From: Lolium rigidum
Lineage: Eukaryota; Streptophyta; Magnoliopsida; Poales; Poaceae
Assembly (NCBI RefSeq): GCF_022539505.1
Contig: NC_061512.1
Coordinates: forward strand, 152,069,962-152,133,961
Direction: 5' to 3'
Length of the DNA: 64,000 nucleotides
The stretch's first letter is position 1. Every line of letters starts with the position of its first letter. Positions 32,701 through 44,000 of this stretch are shown in pieces. The notes beneath the pieces were generated by a model. The model was not told the origin of the DNA. It did no database searches and saw nothing but the letters and a program-made list of their open reading frames with translations. Made by a program: the position numbers and the translations under genes.

Positions 32701-33214
32701 CTGCCTGATGGTTGATGCCTATGATATACAAATATTTAAGTATTAATTTTATTAGCACTGAATATTAGAAAAGCTGCATTTATAAATCAAACTATACCTA
32801 CTTTTGAAATAAATTTCTAGCTCAAGTCTTACAGATGCCAGAAACTTTGTATTGCGATATCTCGACTTCTCATATTCAAATTAAAAAACCGCAAAAAATA
32901 TCGCGGTTTTAATTTATATAGAGTGATGTAAATTTGACATATTGCTATTGTATTCCTCTCGTGGGGTAGCTTTTAATAGGCTTATCTATATACATATACT
33001 TTTTTGGGATGGTTTTACATGCATCAAAACCATTAGATGTAGTTTTATGAGGAGTTAAAAATCTATATGCTTCCTTTTGAAACTATTTTAAAGATAGTAT
33101 TATGAGGAGTTAAAAATCTACGGGTGTTGAGAGTAGTTATTCAGCTTGGACATCCACTTAAGACATATATACACATATGTTATAATTGTTCATTAGTTAC
33201 ATTTTTCTAGTAAG

Positions 33215-33271
33215 ATAGGGGTCCATTTAAATTTTTTGCACAGGGCCCCGGATTTTGCCGGCCCGGCCCTG
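33215..33271. repeat. Right terminal inverted repeat of the hAT element
   Basis: It ends ...GGCCCGGCCCTG directly before the second GCTAGCGA, and mirrors the left end in both its GC-rich outer part and its AT-rich inner part. Confidence 0.75.
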
Positions 33272-33279
33272 GCTAGCGA

Positions 33280-33399
33280 CATGGAGGGAGCTATTGAAGG
33301 AAGTTGCGATAGGCCACAACGTTGGAAAGGAAAGGGTGATGACGTGGACGCACGAGAGCTCAGCAAAATTAGGTAGTGGGGGCCTGCTATTTAGAGATA
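33280..33399. other. End of the unclassified host sequence
   Basis: This continues the DNA into which the hAT element inserted. Its boundary with the LTR-like fragment to the right is not sharp. I see no gene. Confidence 0.4.
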
Positions 33400-35064
33400 G
33401 AAGATTTGAATACTGGTGCTTTGTTCAAATTTAAATAGAAAAATATCTACTCAACCAAAATTTATGGATTTTATATTTCTGGAAATCTTATGAAATTATC
33501 TAGCCAACTAAACTGGTCTCAGCCCTTGATTCATTATAGATCACATGCAATAAAAATAACAAGGCAGTACCTTTTCAAAATTCAAACATTTATTAAAAGT
33601 CAACCATAAATTGTTTTGAATTGATTCCAACTCTCAAAAATCAAATTTCATATTTTCTATCTGAATATGTAAAAATATGACAGTGGTGTTTACCATGATC
33701 ATGGGCTAGAGTAGAATAATGGCTATGTGGCCATATCTAGTCCATTTAAATTACCCCAATTTATTAATTAAATAGTATGAGAGTTATCTTCTCATTTAAA
33801 TCAATGTCCCAAGTAATTCAATATGAGGTAATGACCTTAGTCTATAGAACCTCATATTTTATTACTTAGTGATATTAAATTGATTCCAAAGTAGTGTTAA
33901 ATTGTATGAGATGTAGTATCTCATTTAAATCATTTTCCCAAATGATAAATATGAGGTGGTGACCTTGGTCAACATGATCTCATAATTATTATTTGAGGAT
34001 ATTAAATCTTAGTAATGTTCAATGAGAGGAAATTATTCTTCAAAGGAAATAAATAGAAACCCTAGTAAATATTTCAATGAGAGGAAATTATTTTTCTTAA
34101 AAGAAAACAAAGCCAACCAAAATGGTGTGATGCTAGATTGTCTTGTGTGAGCCACTTGATTGTTAAGTACTTAAGTATTGTTTGGTGATTGTATACCTCG
34201 TATCCGTTTATAGACACTAGTACCGAAGGCTACGAGGAGGAAGAGGTCTTCTACGAAGAAGAAGAAAACTTTGATCACTACCCCACTCAAGGCAAGCTAT
34301 TACTAATCCAAGATATCACCATGAGCAAGCTATACTCTTGCAAGCTACCCTAATGCAAGCTCTACTAGAGCAAGGCACCATTGCAATATTATTTTGTGTT
34401 TAAGGATCCAATCTCAAGATTTTGTTCTTGCAAGCTTTTACTTTGGTCATCAAAGTTCATTTTGTTCATAGTTAACTTTGGTCTAGATATGGAATATTAC
34501 AAGAGCATCAAATTTAGCCTAGAGAGCTAGAAGTTAGTTAGCACCCCTCATGATTAGTTGCTAGTGCTAAAACTAAAATTGACTACTCTAGATGGAGACC
34601 TTCCTATTGAAATAACTTTGAAAACCTTGGAATGATGAGTCATTCTATTGAAAGATTTTTGAAGGTGAATATGACTTGAATGACATGGTGAATTTGACAA
34701 AAACTGATGATTGGGTTCGGATGCGATACCATTCCAATTTTAGAGTACCCCCACAATACCTGATTATGGGTAGGGCTTAACTGGAAATTTATGCACTTTA
34801 GTATGGGTTCCCTCTAAACAAACGTCATAGGGGTTATGCCGAGGCTGCCTCCGTGAAATGTGAAATGACGTGAAAATGAGGAGAATGTCTTACCCAAGCC
34901 CTGTGCAGTTCCCAAGATGGCAGATTGCCATCACTGGGAGGCCAAGCTCATGGGGGAGGTGCCTAAACTAGGGTATGTAAGGGAAAGGTTAATGGTTGAT
35001 GATCTGCATACTGAGTATGATTATTCAAGGCTATCCCTGACGGATGTAATCAAATGTTGTGGCA
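33400..35064 (+). mobile_element. H2: gypsy LTR-like fragment, left part
   Basis: AT-rich, non-coding sequence that continues after E3 at 59493 and ends in ...GTTGACA at 60132. The E3 insertion duplicated TGGCA (35060-35064 and 59488-59492). The left boundary is approximate; no TG start or matching TSD was found, so the LTR is probably truncated. It contains a diverged repeat of about 75 bases (33779-33850 against 33908-33985, both with TCTCATTTAAATCA and ATATGAGGT). Confidence 0.6.
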
Positions 35065-36661
35065 TGATACGTCTCCGACGTATCGATAATTTCTTATGTT
35101 CCATGCCACATTATTGATGATATCTACATGTTTTATACACATTATATGTCGTATTTATGCATTTTCCGGCACTAACCTATTAACGAGATGCCGAAGAGCC
35201 AGTTGCTGTTTTCTGCTGTTTTTGGTTTCAGAAATCCTAGTATGGAAATATTCTCGGAATTGGACGAAATCAACACCCAGGGTCCTATTTTTGCACGAAG
35301 CTTCCAGAAGACCGAGGGGGAAAGGAAGTGGGGCCACGAGGCGCCGCCACAACAGGGCGGCGCAGCCCAGGTCTTGGCCGCGCGGCCCTGGTGTGTGGGG
35401 CCCTCATGTGGCCCCCCGCGTTGCCCTTCCGCCTACTTAAAGCCTTCGTCGCGAAACCCCCAGTACCGAGAGCCACGATACGGAAAACCTTCCAGAGACG
35501 CCGCAGCCGCCAATCCCATCTCGGGGGATTCAGGAGATCGCCTCCGGCACCCTGCCGGAGAGGGGAATCATCTCCCGGAGGACTCTTCACCGCCATGGTC
35601 GCCTCCGGAGTGATGAGTGAGTAGTTCACCCCTGGACTATGGGTCCATAGCAGTAGCTAGATGGTTGTCTTCTCCTCATTATGCTTCACTGTCGGATCTT
35701 GTGAGCTGCCTAACATGATCAAGATCATCTATCTGTAATTCTATATGTTGTGTTTGTCGGGATCCGATGGATAGAGAATACTATGTTATGTTGATTATCA
35801 ATCTATTACCTATGTGTTGTTTATGATCTTGCATGCTCTCCGTTATTAGTAGATGCTCCGGCCAAGTTTTTACTCTTAACTCCAAGAGGGAGTATTTATG
35901 CTCGATAGTGGGTTCATGCCTCCATTAAATCCGGGACGAGTGACAGAAAGTTCTAAGGTTGTGGATGTGCTGTTGCCACTAGGGATAAAACATTGATGCT
36001 ATGTCCGAGGATGTAGTTATTGATTACATTGCGCACCATACTTAATGCAATTGTCCGTTGTTTACAACTTAATACCGGAAGGGGTTCGGATGATAACCTC
36101 GAAGGTGGACTTTTTAGGCATAGATGCATGCTGGATAGCGGTCTATGTACTTTGTCGTAATGCCCAATTAAATCTCACAATAATCATCATATCATGTATG
36201 TGCATTGTCATGCCCTCTCTATTTGTCAATTGCCCGACTGTAATTTGTTCACCCAACATGCTATTTATCTTATGGGAGAGACACCTCTAGTGAACTGTGG
36301 ATACCGGTCCATTCTTTTACATCGAATACAATCTACTACAATACTTGTTTTACTGTTCTTTGCAAACAATCATCATCCACACTATACATCTAATCCTTTG
36401 TTACAGCAAGCCGGTGAGATTGACAACCTCACTCTGTTTCGTTGGGGCAAAGTACTTTGGTTGTGTTGTGCGGGTTCCACGTTGGCGCCGGAATCCCTGG
36501 TGTTGCGCCGCACTACATCCCGCCGCCATCGGCCTTCAACGTGCTTCTTGGCTCCTCCTGGTTCGATAAACCTTGGTTTCTTTCCGAGGGAAAACTTGCT
36601 GCTGTGCGCATCATACCTTCCTCTTGGGGTTCCCAACGAACGTGTGAGTTACACGCCATCA
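35065..36661 (+). repeat. E3 5' LTR
   Basis: This 1597-bp LTR opens with a hairpin: GATACGTC and GACGTATC around TCC form perfect 8-bp arms within the first 20 bases. It ends CGCCATCA directly before the leader with the primer-binding site. A CTACTTAAAG near 35433 may serve as a weak TATA element. Confidence 0.93.
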
Positions 36662-36672
36662 AGCATATTTTC

Positions 36673-36690
36673 TGGCGCCGTTGCCGGGGA
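36673..36690 (+). other. Primer-binding site of E3
   Basis: TGGCGCCGTTGCCGGGGA lies 11 bases after the LTR, in the expected place. E5 carries the identical site at 40507-40524 and H3 a near-identical one on the minus strand (60148-60164). The tRNA is not assigned. Confidence 0.75.
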
Positions 36691-36893
36691 GATCAAGACA
36701 CGCTGCAAGGGGAGTCTCCACAATCCAATCTCTTTACTTTGTTTTTGTCTTGCTTTATTTTATTTACTACTTTGTTTGCTACATTATATCAAAACACAAA
36801 AAAAATAGTTGCTAGCTTTACTTTATTTACTGTCTTGCACTCTATATCAAAAACACAAAATATTAGTTACTTGCATTTTACCTTTTTTTTACC

Positions 36894-37770
36894 ATGTCTT
36901 GTTCTGCACCTGTTACTTCTTCACCTGAGGAATTAGTCTTCACCTTTAAACAAGGGGATGAGGAGAGTTTTAAAGATGCTTGGTCTAGAATTTTTGATTC
37001 TTATCGTAAAGCTGAACCTCAAATGACTCTAAGTTTGCTCCTTAGTAATTTTTATTTTTGTCTTATGATTCGCTATAGATATGCCTTGGATGCTTTGTAG
37101 TGGGAGGAGATTTCCTTCATTGCAATGGGGATCAAGCTTTTAATGCCATAAAGAAGTTGGTTGCATCACATGATTCAGCTAATAACTTTGATTCAGCCCT
37201 TATCAGCATTTATAATAGATTAAACACTCTTGAGACAAGTGCATCTCGCTTGAATGAAAATTATAGATATGTTCGTAACCGTCTTGATCAAGTTTTAGTG
37301 AACTCCGAACCTTCATTATGGGATCCTACTATTAAAATTGTTATCGGTGACCAAACTCTTCATGCCAATTGTGATATTATGTCTGAATTTTGCCTAATGC
37401 CTAAGAGTATTCATGAATCTTTGAAACTTTGGGGATCCGTTGAGGGGGAGGAGGAATAACTCTTATTGATAACTCTATTATAATTCCTAAAGGAATAGCT
37501 GCGGGTGTGCATACAACCGTTCTTGGGAGAACAATATCCATTGATTATCTTGTTATTGAACGTGCAGGAACAGGACAAATCACACTCGAAAGATCCCTGC
37601 TGAAACTATTGGGAGCAGTCATAGATATGGGAGAAGGCACCCTAAAATTGACCTCTACACCGGGGGGTAGACATATATTCCCTAAGTCAAAGAGTAAGAA
37701 AAAGAACAAGAAAGTTAAGGGTAAAGTCCAAGGTAATGATGTCAATGCTTCATCTCTTGATAATACTTGA
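36894..37770 (+). pseudogene. E3 gag/protease-like remnant
   Basis: Three consecutive open segments in different frames (36894-37100, 37100-37459, 37507-37770) are separated by small indels or stops. The first starts at a good ATG and reads as gag-like (EESFKDAWSRIFDSYRKAEP). The last two look like a decayed retropepsin region (HANCDIMSEFCLMPKSI where the catalytic Asp motif would be, then GTGQITLERSLLKLLGAVID). The catalytic D-T/S-G is not present, so protease activity is unlikely. The C-terminus is Lys-rich. Confidence 0.65.
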
Positions 37771-38478
37771 TACACACTTTACGCGCCTAGCTGAAAGGCG
37801 TTAAAGAAAAGCGCTTATGGGAGACAACCCATGTTTTTACTACAGTATTTTTGTTTTATATTTGAGTCTTGGAAGTTGTTTACTACTGTAGCAACCTCTT
37901 CTTATCTTAGTTTTATGCATTGTCGTGCCAAGTAAAGTCTTTGATAGTAAGGTTCATACTAGATTTGGATTACTGCGCAGAAACAGATTTCCTTGCTGTC
38001 ACGAATTTCGACCTGCCTCTCTGTAGGTAGCTCAGAAAAATATGCCAATTTACGTGCGTGATCCACAGATATGTACGCAACTTTCATTCAATTTGGGCAT
38101 TTTCATTTGAGCAAGTCTGGTGCCTCAATAAAATCCGTCTTTACGGACTGTTCTGTTTTGACAGATTCTGCCTTTTATTTCGCATTGCCTCTTTTGCTAT
38201 ATTGGATGAATTTCTTTGTTCCATTAATGTCCAGTAGCTTTGTGCAATGTCCAGAAGTGTTAAGAATGATTATGTCACCTCTGAACATGTGAATTTTTAT
38301 TATGCACTAACCCTCTAATGAGTTGTTTTGAGTTTGGTGTGGAGGAAGTTTTCAAGGATCAAGAGAGGGAGATGATACAGTATGATCAATGGGAGTGAAA
38401 GCTCTAAGCTTGGGGATGCCCCGGTGGTTCACCCCTGCATATTTTAAGAAGACTCAAGCGTCTAAGCTTGGGGATGCC
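37771..38478. other. E3 internal non-coding region, left of E4
   Basis: No ORF is supported. It closely parallels 41430-42105 in E5. It holds two copies of CTAAGCTTGGGGATGC (38404-38419 and 38462-38477). E4 inserted within the second copy, duplicating ATGCC. Confidence 0.75.
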
Positions 38479-38935
38479 TGTGGCACCCCCGGGATCAGGG
38501 TTAGACAAATACCAGATCTTCGTCTGACATAAGCCTAACCTCGAGCTCGAGAGACTACAGTGAGGGAATCGGTAACACAACAGTGACTCTACGACTCAAA
38601 AGAATATATTACAACTCTTAACAGAGTAAGATCCAAATTATTACACGCAGAGGTCACTGACCCAACATTCAACAAGCAACGGAAGCAAATTCTGTTATTC
38701 TAAGTAACAAGATAGCAAAGGGCTTAAGAAGCCATAACATAAAGCGACGTCCCAGCCCATAAGTCGCGGGCTGCTGCCTGGGAACTCCAAACTAACCATC
38801 GATGTTAACGTAGAAACCACCTTCGGCTGTAGCGACTTCATCTGAAACAAAAGCATGCAAAGCTGAGTACAGGAACTCAGCAAGACTTAGTACAACCTTT
38901 TAGCAAAGCGGGTATGCAGGCTTTCTGTAGATCTT

Positions 38936-40496
38936 TGATACGTCTCCAACGTATCGATAATTTCTTGTGTTCCATGCCACATTATTGATGTTATCTACAT
39001 GTTTTATGCACACTTTATGTCATATTCGTGCATTTTCTGGAACTAACCTATTAACAAGATGCCGAAGTGCCGGTTCCTGTTTTCTGCTGTTTTTGGTTTC
39101 AGAAATCCTAGTAACGAAATATTCTCGGAATCGGACGAAATCAACGCCAAAGTTCCTATTTTCATCGGAAGCATCCAGAACACCCGGGAAGGACCAGAGG
39201 GGGGCCACAGGGCCTCCAAACCCTAGGCTGGCGCGGCCAGAGGGGGGGCCGCGCCGCCCTATGGTGTGGCCCCCCTGTCAGCCCTCCTCGCGCCGCCTCT
39301 TCGCCTATATAAAGCCCCCGGACCGGAAAACCCGATACCAATTGACGAAACCCACGGAAACCCGCCGGAGCCGCCGCCATCGCGAAGCCAAGATCCGGGG
39401 ACAGGATCTCCGTTCCGGCACCTGCCGGAGCGGGGAAGTGCCCCGGAAGGCTTCTCCATCGACACCGCTGCCATCTCCACCGCCATCTTCATCACCGCTG
39501 CTGCTCCCATGAGGAGGGAGTAGTTCTCCATCGAGGCTCGGGGCTGTACCGGTAGCTATGTGGTTCATCTCTCTCCTATGTGTTTCAATACAATAATCTC
39601 ATGAGCTGCCTTACATGATTGAGATTCATATGATGATGCTTGTAATCTAGATGTCATTATGCTAGTCAAGTGGGTTTTACTTATGTGATCTCCGGAGACT
39701 CCTCGTCCCACGTGTGTAAAGGTGACGATGCGTGCACCGTGTTAGTACTTGGTTTATGCTATGATCAAGATCTCTTGTAGATTGCGAAGTTAACTATTGC
39801 TATGATATATTGATGTGATCTATTCCTCCTACATATGCATGAAGGTGACGAGTGTGCATGCTATGCTAGTACTTGGTTTAGTCACGTTGATCTATCTTAC
39901 ACTAAAGGTTACTTAAACATGAGCATTATTGTGGAGCTTGTTAACTCCGGCATTGAGGGTTCGTGTAATCCTACGCAATGTGTTCATCATCCAACAAAAG
40001 TGTAGAGTATGCATTTATCCGTTCGTTATGTGATCGATGTTGAGAGTGTCCACTAGTGAAAGTGTAATCCCTAGGCCTTGTTCCTAAATACTGCTGAGTT
40101 ACTACCGCTTGTTTACTACTACTGCGTTACTACTCGCTGAGTTACTATCGCTTGTTTACTTGTTTTACTGCGTTACTACTCGCTGCAATACCACCACCAT
40201 CAACTACACGCCAAGCACTTTTCCGGCACCGTTGCTACTGCTCATACTTATTTATACCACCCGTATTTCACTATCTCTTCGCCGAACTAGTGCACCTATT
40301 AGGTGTGTTGGGGACACAAGAGACTTCTTGCTTTGTGGTTGCAGGGTTGCATGAGAGGGATATCTTTGACCTCTTCCTCCCCGAGTTCGATAAACCTTGG
40401 GTATCCACTTAAGGGAAACTTGTCTGCTGTTCTACAAACCTCTCGCTCTTGGAGGCCCAACACTGTCTACAAGAATAGAAGCTCCCGTAGACATCA
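38936..40496 (+). repeat. E5 5' LTR
   Basis: This 1561-bp LTR has TATATAAA at 39306-39313 and the terminal hairpin GATACGT/ACGTATC near its start. It differs from the 3' LTR by small indels only. Confidence 0.93.
39306..39313 (+). promoter_or_regulatory. TATA box of E5 5' LTR
   Basis: TATATAAA follows a GC-rich stretch and is conserved in the 3' LTR at 44367-44374. Confidence 0.65.
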
Positions 40497-40506
40497 AGCA
40501 CTTTTC

Positions 40507-40524
40507 TGGCGCCGTTGCCGGGGA
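40507..40524 (+). other. Primer-binding site of E5
   Basis: TGGCGCCGTTGCCGGGGA is identical to the E3 site and lies 10 bases after the LTR. A second partial copy (CCGGCGCCGTTG) appears near 40572. Confidence 0.75.
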
Positions 40525-40752
40525 GGAAAGGTAAAAAGGCTCTCATACTACGGTCCCAGGTAAAGTATTTTTCCGGCGCCGTTGTGTGTGTGCTCAAAGC
40601 TATTTCCTTTAGATCCTGCAATTGCATCTTGTTGTTTCTTGTTTACACTAGTTTGGCATAATGGACAACGAGTGAGCTTCTTATTCTATTTCCTGATTTA
40701 AAATATGGATTGTTTGATGCGAAAATTAAAAAACCTATGAAATCTTCTTTGC

Positions 40753-41399
40753 ATGCTCGGTAGTAATATTAGTATGAACGCTTTGAACACCATTGTTGAT
40801 AATGATATAGAAAGTTCTAAGCTTGGGGAAGCTGGTTTTCATGATATTTTTAGTCCCCCAAGCATTGAGGAGAAAATTTTCTTTGATGATACTTTGCCTC
40901 CTATTTCGATGATGATAATGATAATGGTCTTTTGGTGCCACTTACTGCTGAGAGTAAATTTTGTTGTGATTATACTATGCCTCCTACACTTGATGAGAAT
41001 AATAATGATAGCTACTTTGTTGAATTTGCTCCCACTACAACTAATAAAATTGATTATGCTTATGTGGAGAGTAATAATTTTATGCATGAGACTCATGATA
41101 AGAATGCTTTATGTGATAGTTATATTGTTGAGTTTGCTCATGTTGCTACTGAAAGTTATTATGAGAGAGGAAAATATGGTTGTAGAAGTTTTCATGTTAC
41201 TAAAACACCTCTCTATGTGCTGAAATTTTTGAAGCTATACTTGTTTTATCTTCCTATGCTTGTTACTTTGCTCCTCATGAACTTGTTTATTTACAAGATT
41301 CCTATGCATAGGAAGCATGTTAGACTTAAATGTGTTTTGAATTTGCCTCTTGATGCTCTCTTTTGCTTCAAATACTATTTCTTGCGAGTGCATCATTAA
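40753..41399 (+). pseudogene. E5 ORF of unknown function, frameshifted
   Basis: Two overlapping frames (from 40753 and to 41399) form one ORF broken near 40900-40930. The first part reads IESSKLGEAGFHDIF...IEEKIFFDDTLPPIS. The second has an acidic, Asn-rich part, then YYERGKYGCRSFHVTKTPL and a hydrophobic stretch (YLFYLPMLVTLLLMNLFIY) that would be a membrane segment, ending with basic residues. It shows no gag, protease or other domain that I recognise. The start codon is not certain. An ATG at 40662 is followed closely by a stop. Confidence 0.5.
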
Positions 41400-44000
41400 A
41401 ACTGCTGAGCCCATCTTAATGGCTAAAAAGAAAGAACTTCTTGGGAGATAACCCATGTGTTATTTTGCTACAGTACTTTGTTTTATATTTGTGTCTTGGA
41501 AGTTGTTTACTACTGTAGCAACCTCTCCTTATCTTAGTTTTGAGTTTTGTTGTGCCAAGTTAAGCCGTTGATAGAAAAGTAAGTACTAGATTTGGATTAC
41601 TGCGCAGTTCCAGATTTCTTTGCTGTCACGAATCTGAGCCCACTGCCCTGCAGGAAGCTCAGAAAATTATGCCAATTTATGTGCATGATCCTCAGATATG
41701 TACGCAACTTTCATTCAATTTGAGCATTTTCATTTGAGCAAGTCTGGTGCCATTTTAAAATTCGTCAATACGAACTGTTCTGTTTTGACAGATTCTGCCT
41801 TTTATTTCGCATTGCCTCTTTCGCTATGTTGGATGAATTTCTTTGATCCACTAATGTCCAGTAGCATTATGCAATGTCCAGAAGTGTTAAGAATGATTGT
41901 GTCACCTCTGAATATGTCAATTTATATTGTGCACTAGCCCTCTAATGAGTTGTTTCGAGTTTGGTGTGGAGGAAGTTTTCAAGGATCAAGAGAGGAGTAT
42001 GATGCAACATGATCAAGGAGAGTGAAAGCTCTAAGCTTGGGGATGCACCCGGTGGTTCACCCCTGCATATATCAAGAAGACTCAAGCGTCTAAGCTTGGG
42101 GATGCCCAAGGCATCCCCTTCTTCATCAACAAATTATCAGGTTCCTCCCCTGAAACTACATTTTTATTCGGCCACATCTTATGTGCTTTTTCTTGGAGCG
42201 TCGGTTTGTTTTTGTTTTTGTTTTGTTTGAATAAAATGGATCCTAGCATTCACTTTATGGGAGAGATACACACTCCGCTGTAGCATATGGACAAATATGT
42301 CCTTGGTTTCTACTCATAGTATTCATGGCGAAGTTTCTCCTTCGTTAAATTGTTATATGGTTGGAATTGGAAAATGATACATGTAGTAATTGCTATAATG
42401 TCTTGGGTAATGTGATACTTGGCAATTGTTGTGCTCATGTTTAAGCTCTTGCATCATATGCTTTGCACCCATTAATGAAGAAATACATAGAGCATGCTAA
42501 AATTTGGTTTGCATATTTGGTTTCTCTAAGGTCTAGATAATTTCTAGTATTGAGTTTGAACAACAAGGAAGACGGTGTAGAGTCTTATAATACTTTCAAT
42601 ATGTCTTTTATGTGAGTTTTGCTGCACCGGTTCATCCTTGTGTTTGTTTCAAATAAGCCTTGCTAGCCTAAACCTTGTATCGAGAGGGAATACTTCTCAT
42701 GCATCCAAAATACTTGAGCCAACCACTATGCCATTTGTGTCCACCATACCTACCTACTACATGGTATTTTCCAGCCATTCCAAAGTAAATTGCTTGAGTG
42801 CTACCTTTAAAATTCCATCATTCACCTTTGCAATATATAGCTCATGGGACAAATAGCTTAAAAACTATTGTGGTATTGAATATGTAATTATGCACTTTAT
42901 CTCTTATTAAGTTGTTTGTTGTGCGATAACCATGTTTATCGGGGAACGCCATCAACTCGTTGTTGAATTTCATGTGAGTTGCTATGCATGTTCGTCTTGT
43001 CTGAAGTAAGGGCGATCTACACTGAGTTGAATGGTTTGAGCATGCATACTGTGAGAGAAGAACATTGGGCCGCAAACTAAAGCCATGTTCCATGGTGGAA
43101 GTTTCAGTTTTGGACAAACATCCTCAAATCTCTAATGAGAAAAGAATTAATTGTTGTTGAATGCTTAAAGCATTAAAAGAGGAGTCCATTATCTGTTGTC
43201 TATGTTGTCCCGTATGGATGTCTAAGTTGAGAATAATCAAAAGCGAGAAATCCAAATGCGAGCTTTCTCCTTAGACCTTTGTACTGAGCGGCATAGAGGT
43301 ACCCCTTTGTGATACTTGGTTAAAGCATATGTATTGCGGTGATAATCCAGGTAGTCCAAGCTAATTAGGACAAGGTGCGAGCACTATTAGTACACTATGC
43401 ATGAGGCTTGCAACTTATAAGATATAATTTACATGATGCATATGCTTTATTACTACCGTTGACAAAATTGTTTCATGTTTTCAAAATCAAAGCTCTAGCA
43501 CAAATATAGCAATCGATGCTTTTCCTCTATGAGGACCATTCTTTTACTTTCAATGTTGAGTCAGTTCACCTATTTCTATCCACCTCAAGAAGCAAACACT
43601 TGTGTGAACTGTGCATTGATTCTTACATACTTGCTTATTGCACTTATTATATTACTCTATGTTGACAATATCCATGAGATATATATGTTACAAGTTGAAA
43701 GCAACCGCTGAAACTTAATCTTCTTTTGTGTTGCTTCAATACCTTTACTTTGAATTATTGCTTTATGAGTTAGCTCTTATGCAAGACTTATTGATGCTTG
43801 TCTTGAAGTGCTATTCATGAAAAGTCTTTGCTTTATGATTCACTTGTTTACTCATGTCATCACCATTGTTTTGATCGCTGCATTCTCTACATATGCTTTA
43901 CAAATAGTATGATCAAGTTTATGATGGCATGTCACTCCGAAAATTATCTTTGTTATCGTTTTACCTCGCTCGGGACGAGCGGAACTAAGCTTGGGGATGC
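41400..44000. other. E5 internal non-coding region
   Basis: No ORF is supported in 2.6 kb. It is collinear with E3 at 37800-38478 and 55998-57893. It has the polypurine-like motif CTAAGCTTGGGGATGC at 42031-42046, 42090-42105 and directly against the 3' LTR at 43985-44000. Confidence 0.75.
43985..44000 (+). other. Polypurine tract of E5
   Basis: CTAAGCTTGGGGATGC abuts the 3' LTR, the required position for the plus-strand primer. E3 has the same sequence with one change at 57878-57893. Confidence 0.7.

Larger units (their letters stand above)
26002..33271. mobile_element. hAT-type DNA transposon, 7.3 kb
   Basis: The termini are inverted (left CAGGCCCGGGCC, right end reverse complement CAGGGCCGGGCC). 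The similarity extends imperfectly inwards, including GGGCCC/CAGGGCC blocks and a shared AATGGACC. The element is flanked by a perfect 8-bp duplication GCTAGCGA (25994-26001 and 33272-33279). CAG-type termini with 8-bp TSDs are the hAT signature. The GC-rich part at about 26520-27350 resembles a promoter or first-exon region, but no ORF reaches transposase size and no hAT dimerisation motif was recognised. It is therefore non-autonomous or heavily decayed. Orientation is undetermined. Confidence 0.88.

Noticed and set aside
32883..32910. Small inverted repeat AAACCGC...GCGGTTT as a MITE terminus
   Set aside because: There is no TSD or second terminus; it is a single short hairpin in AT-rich sequence.
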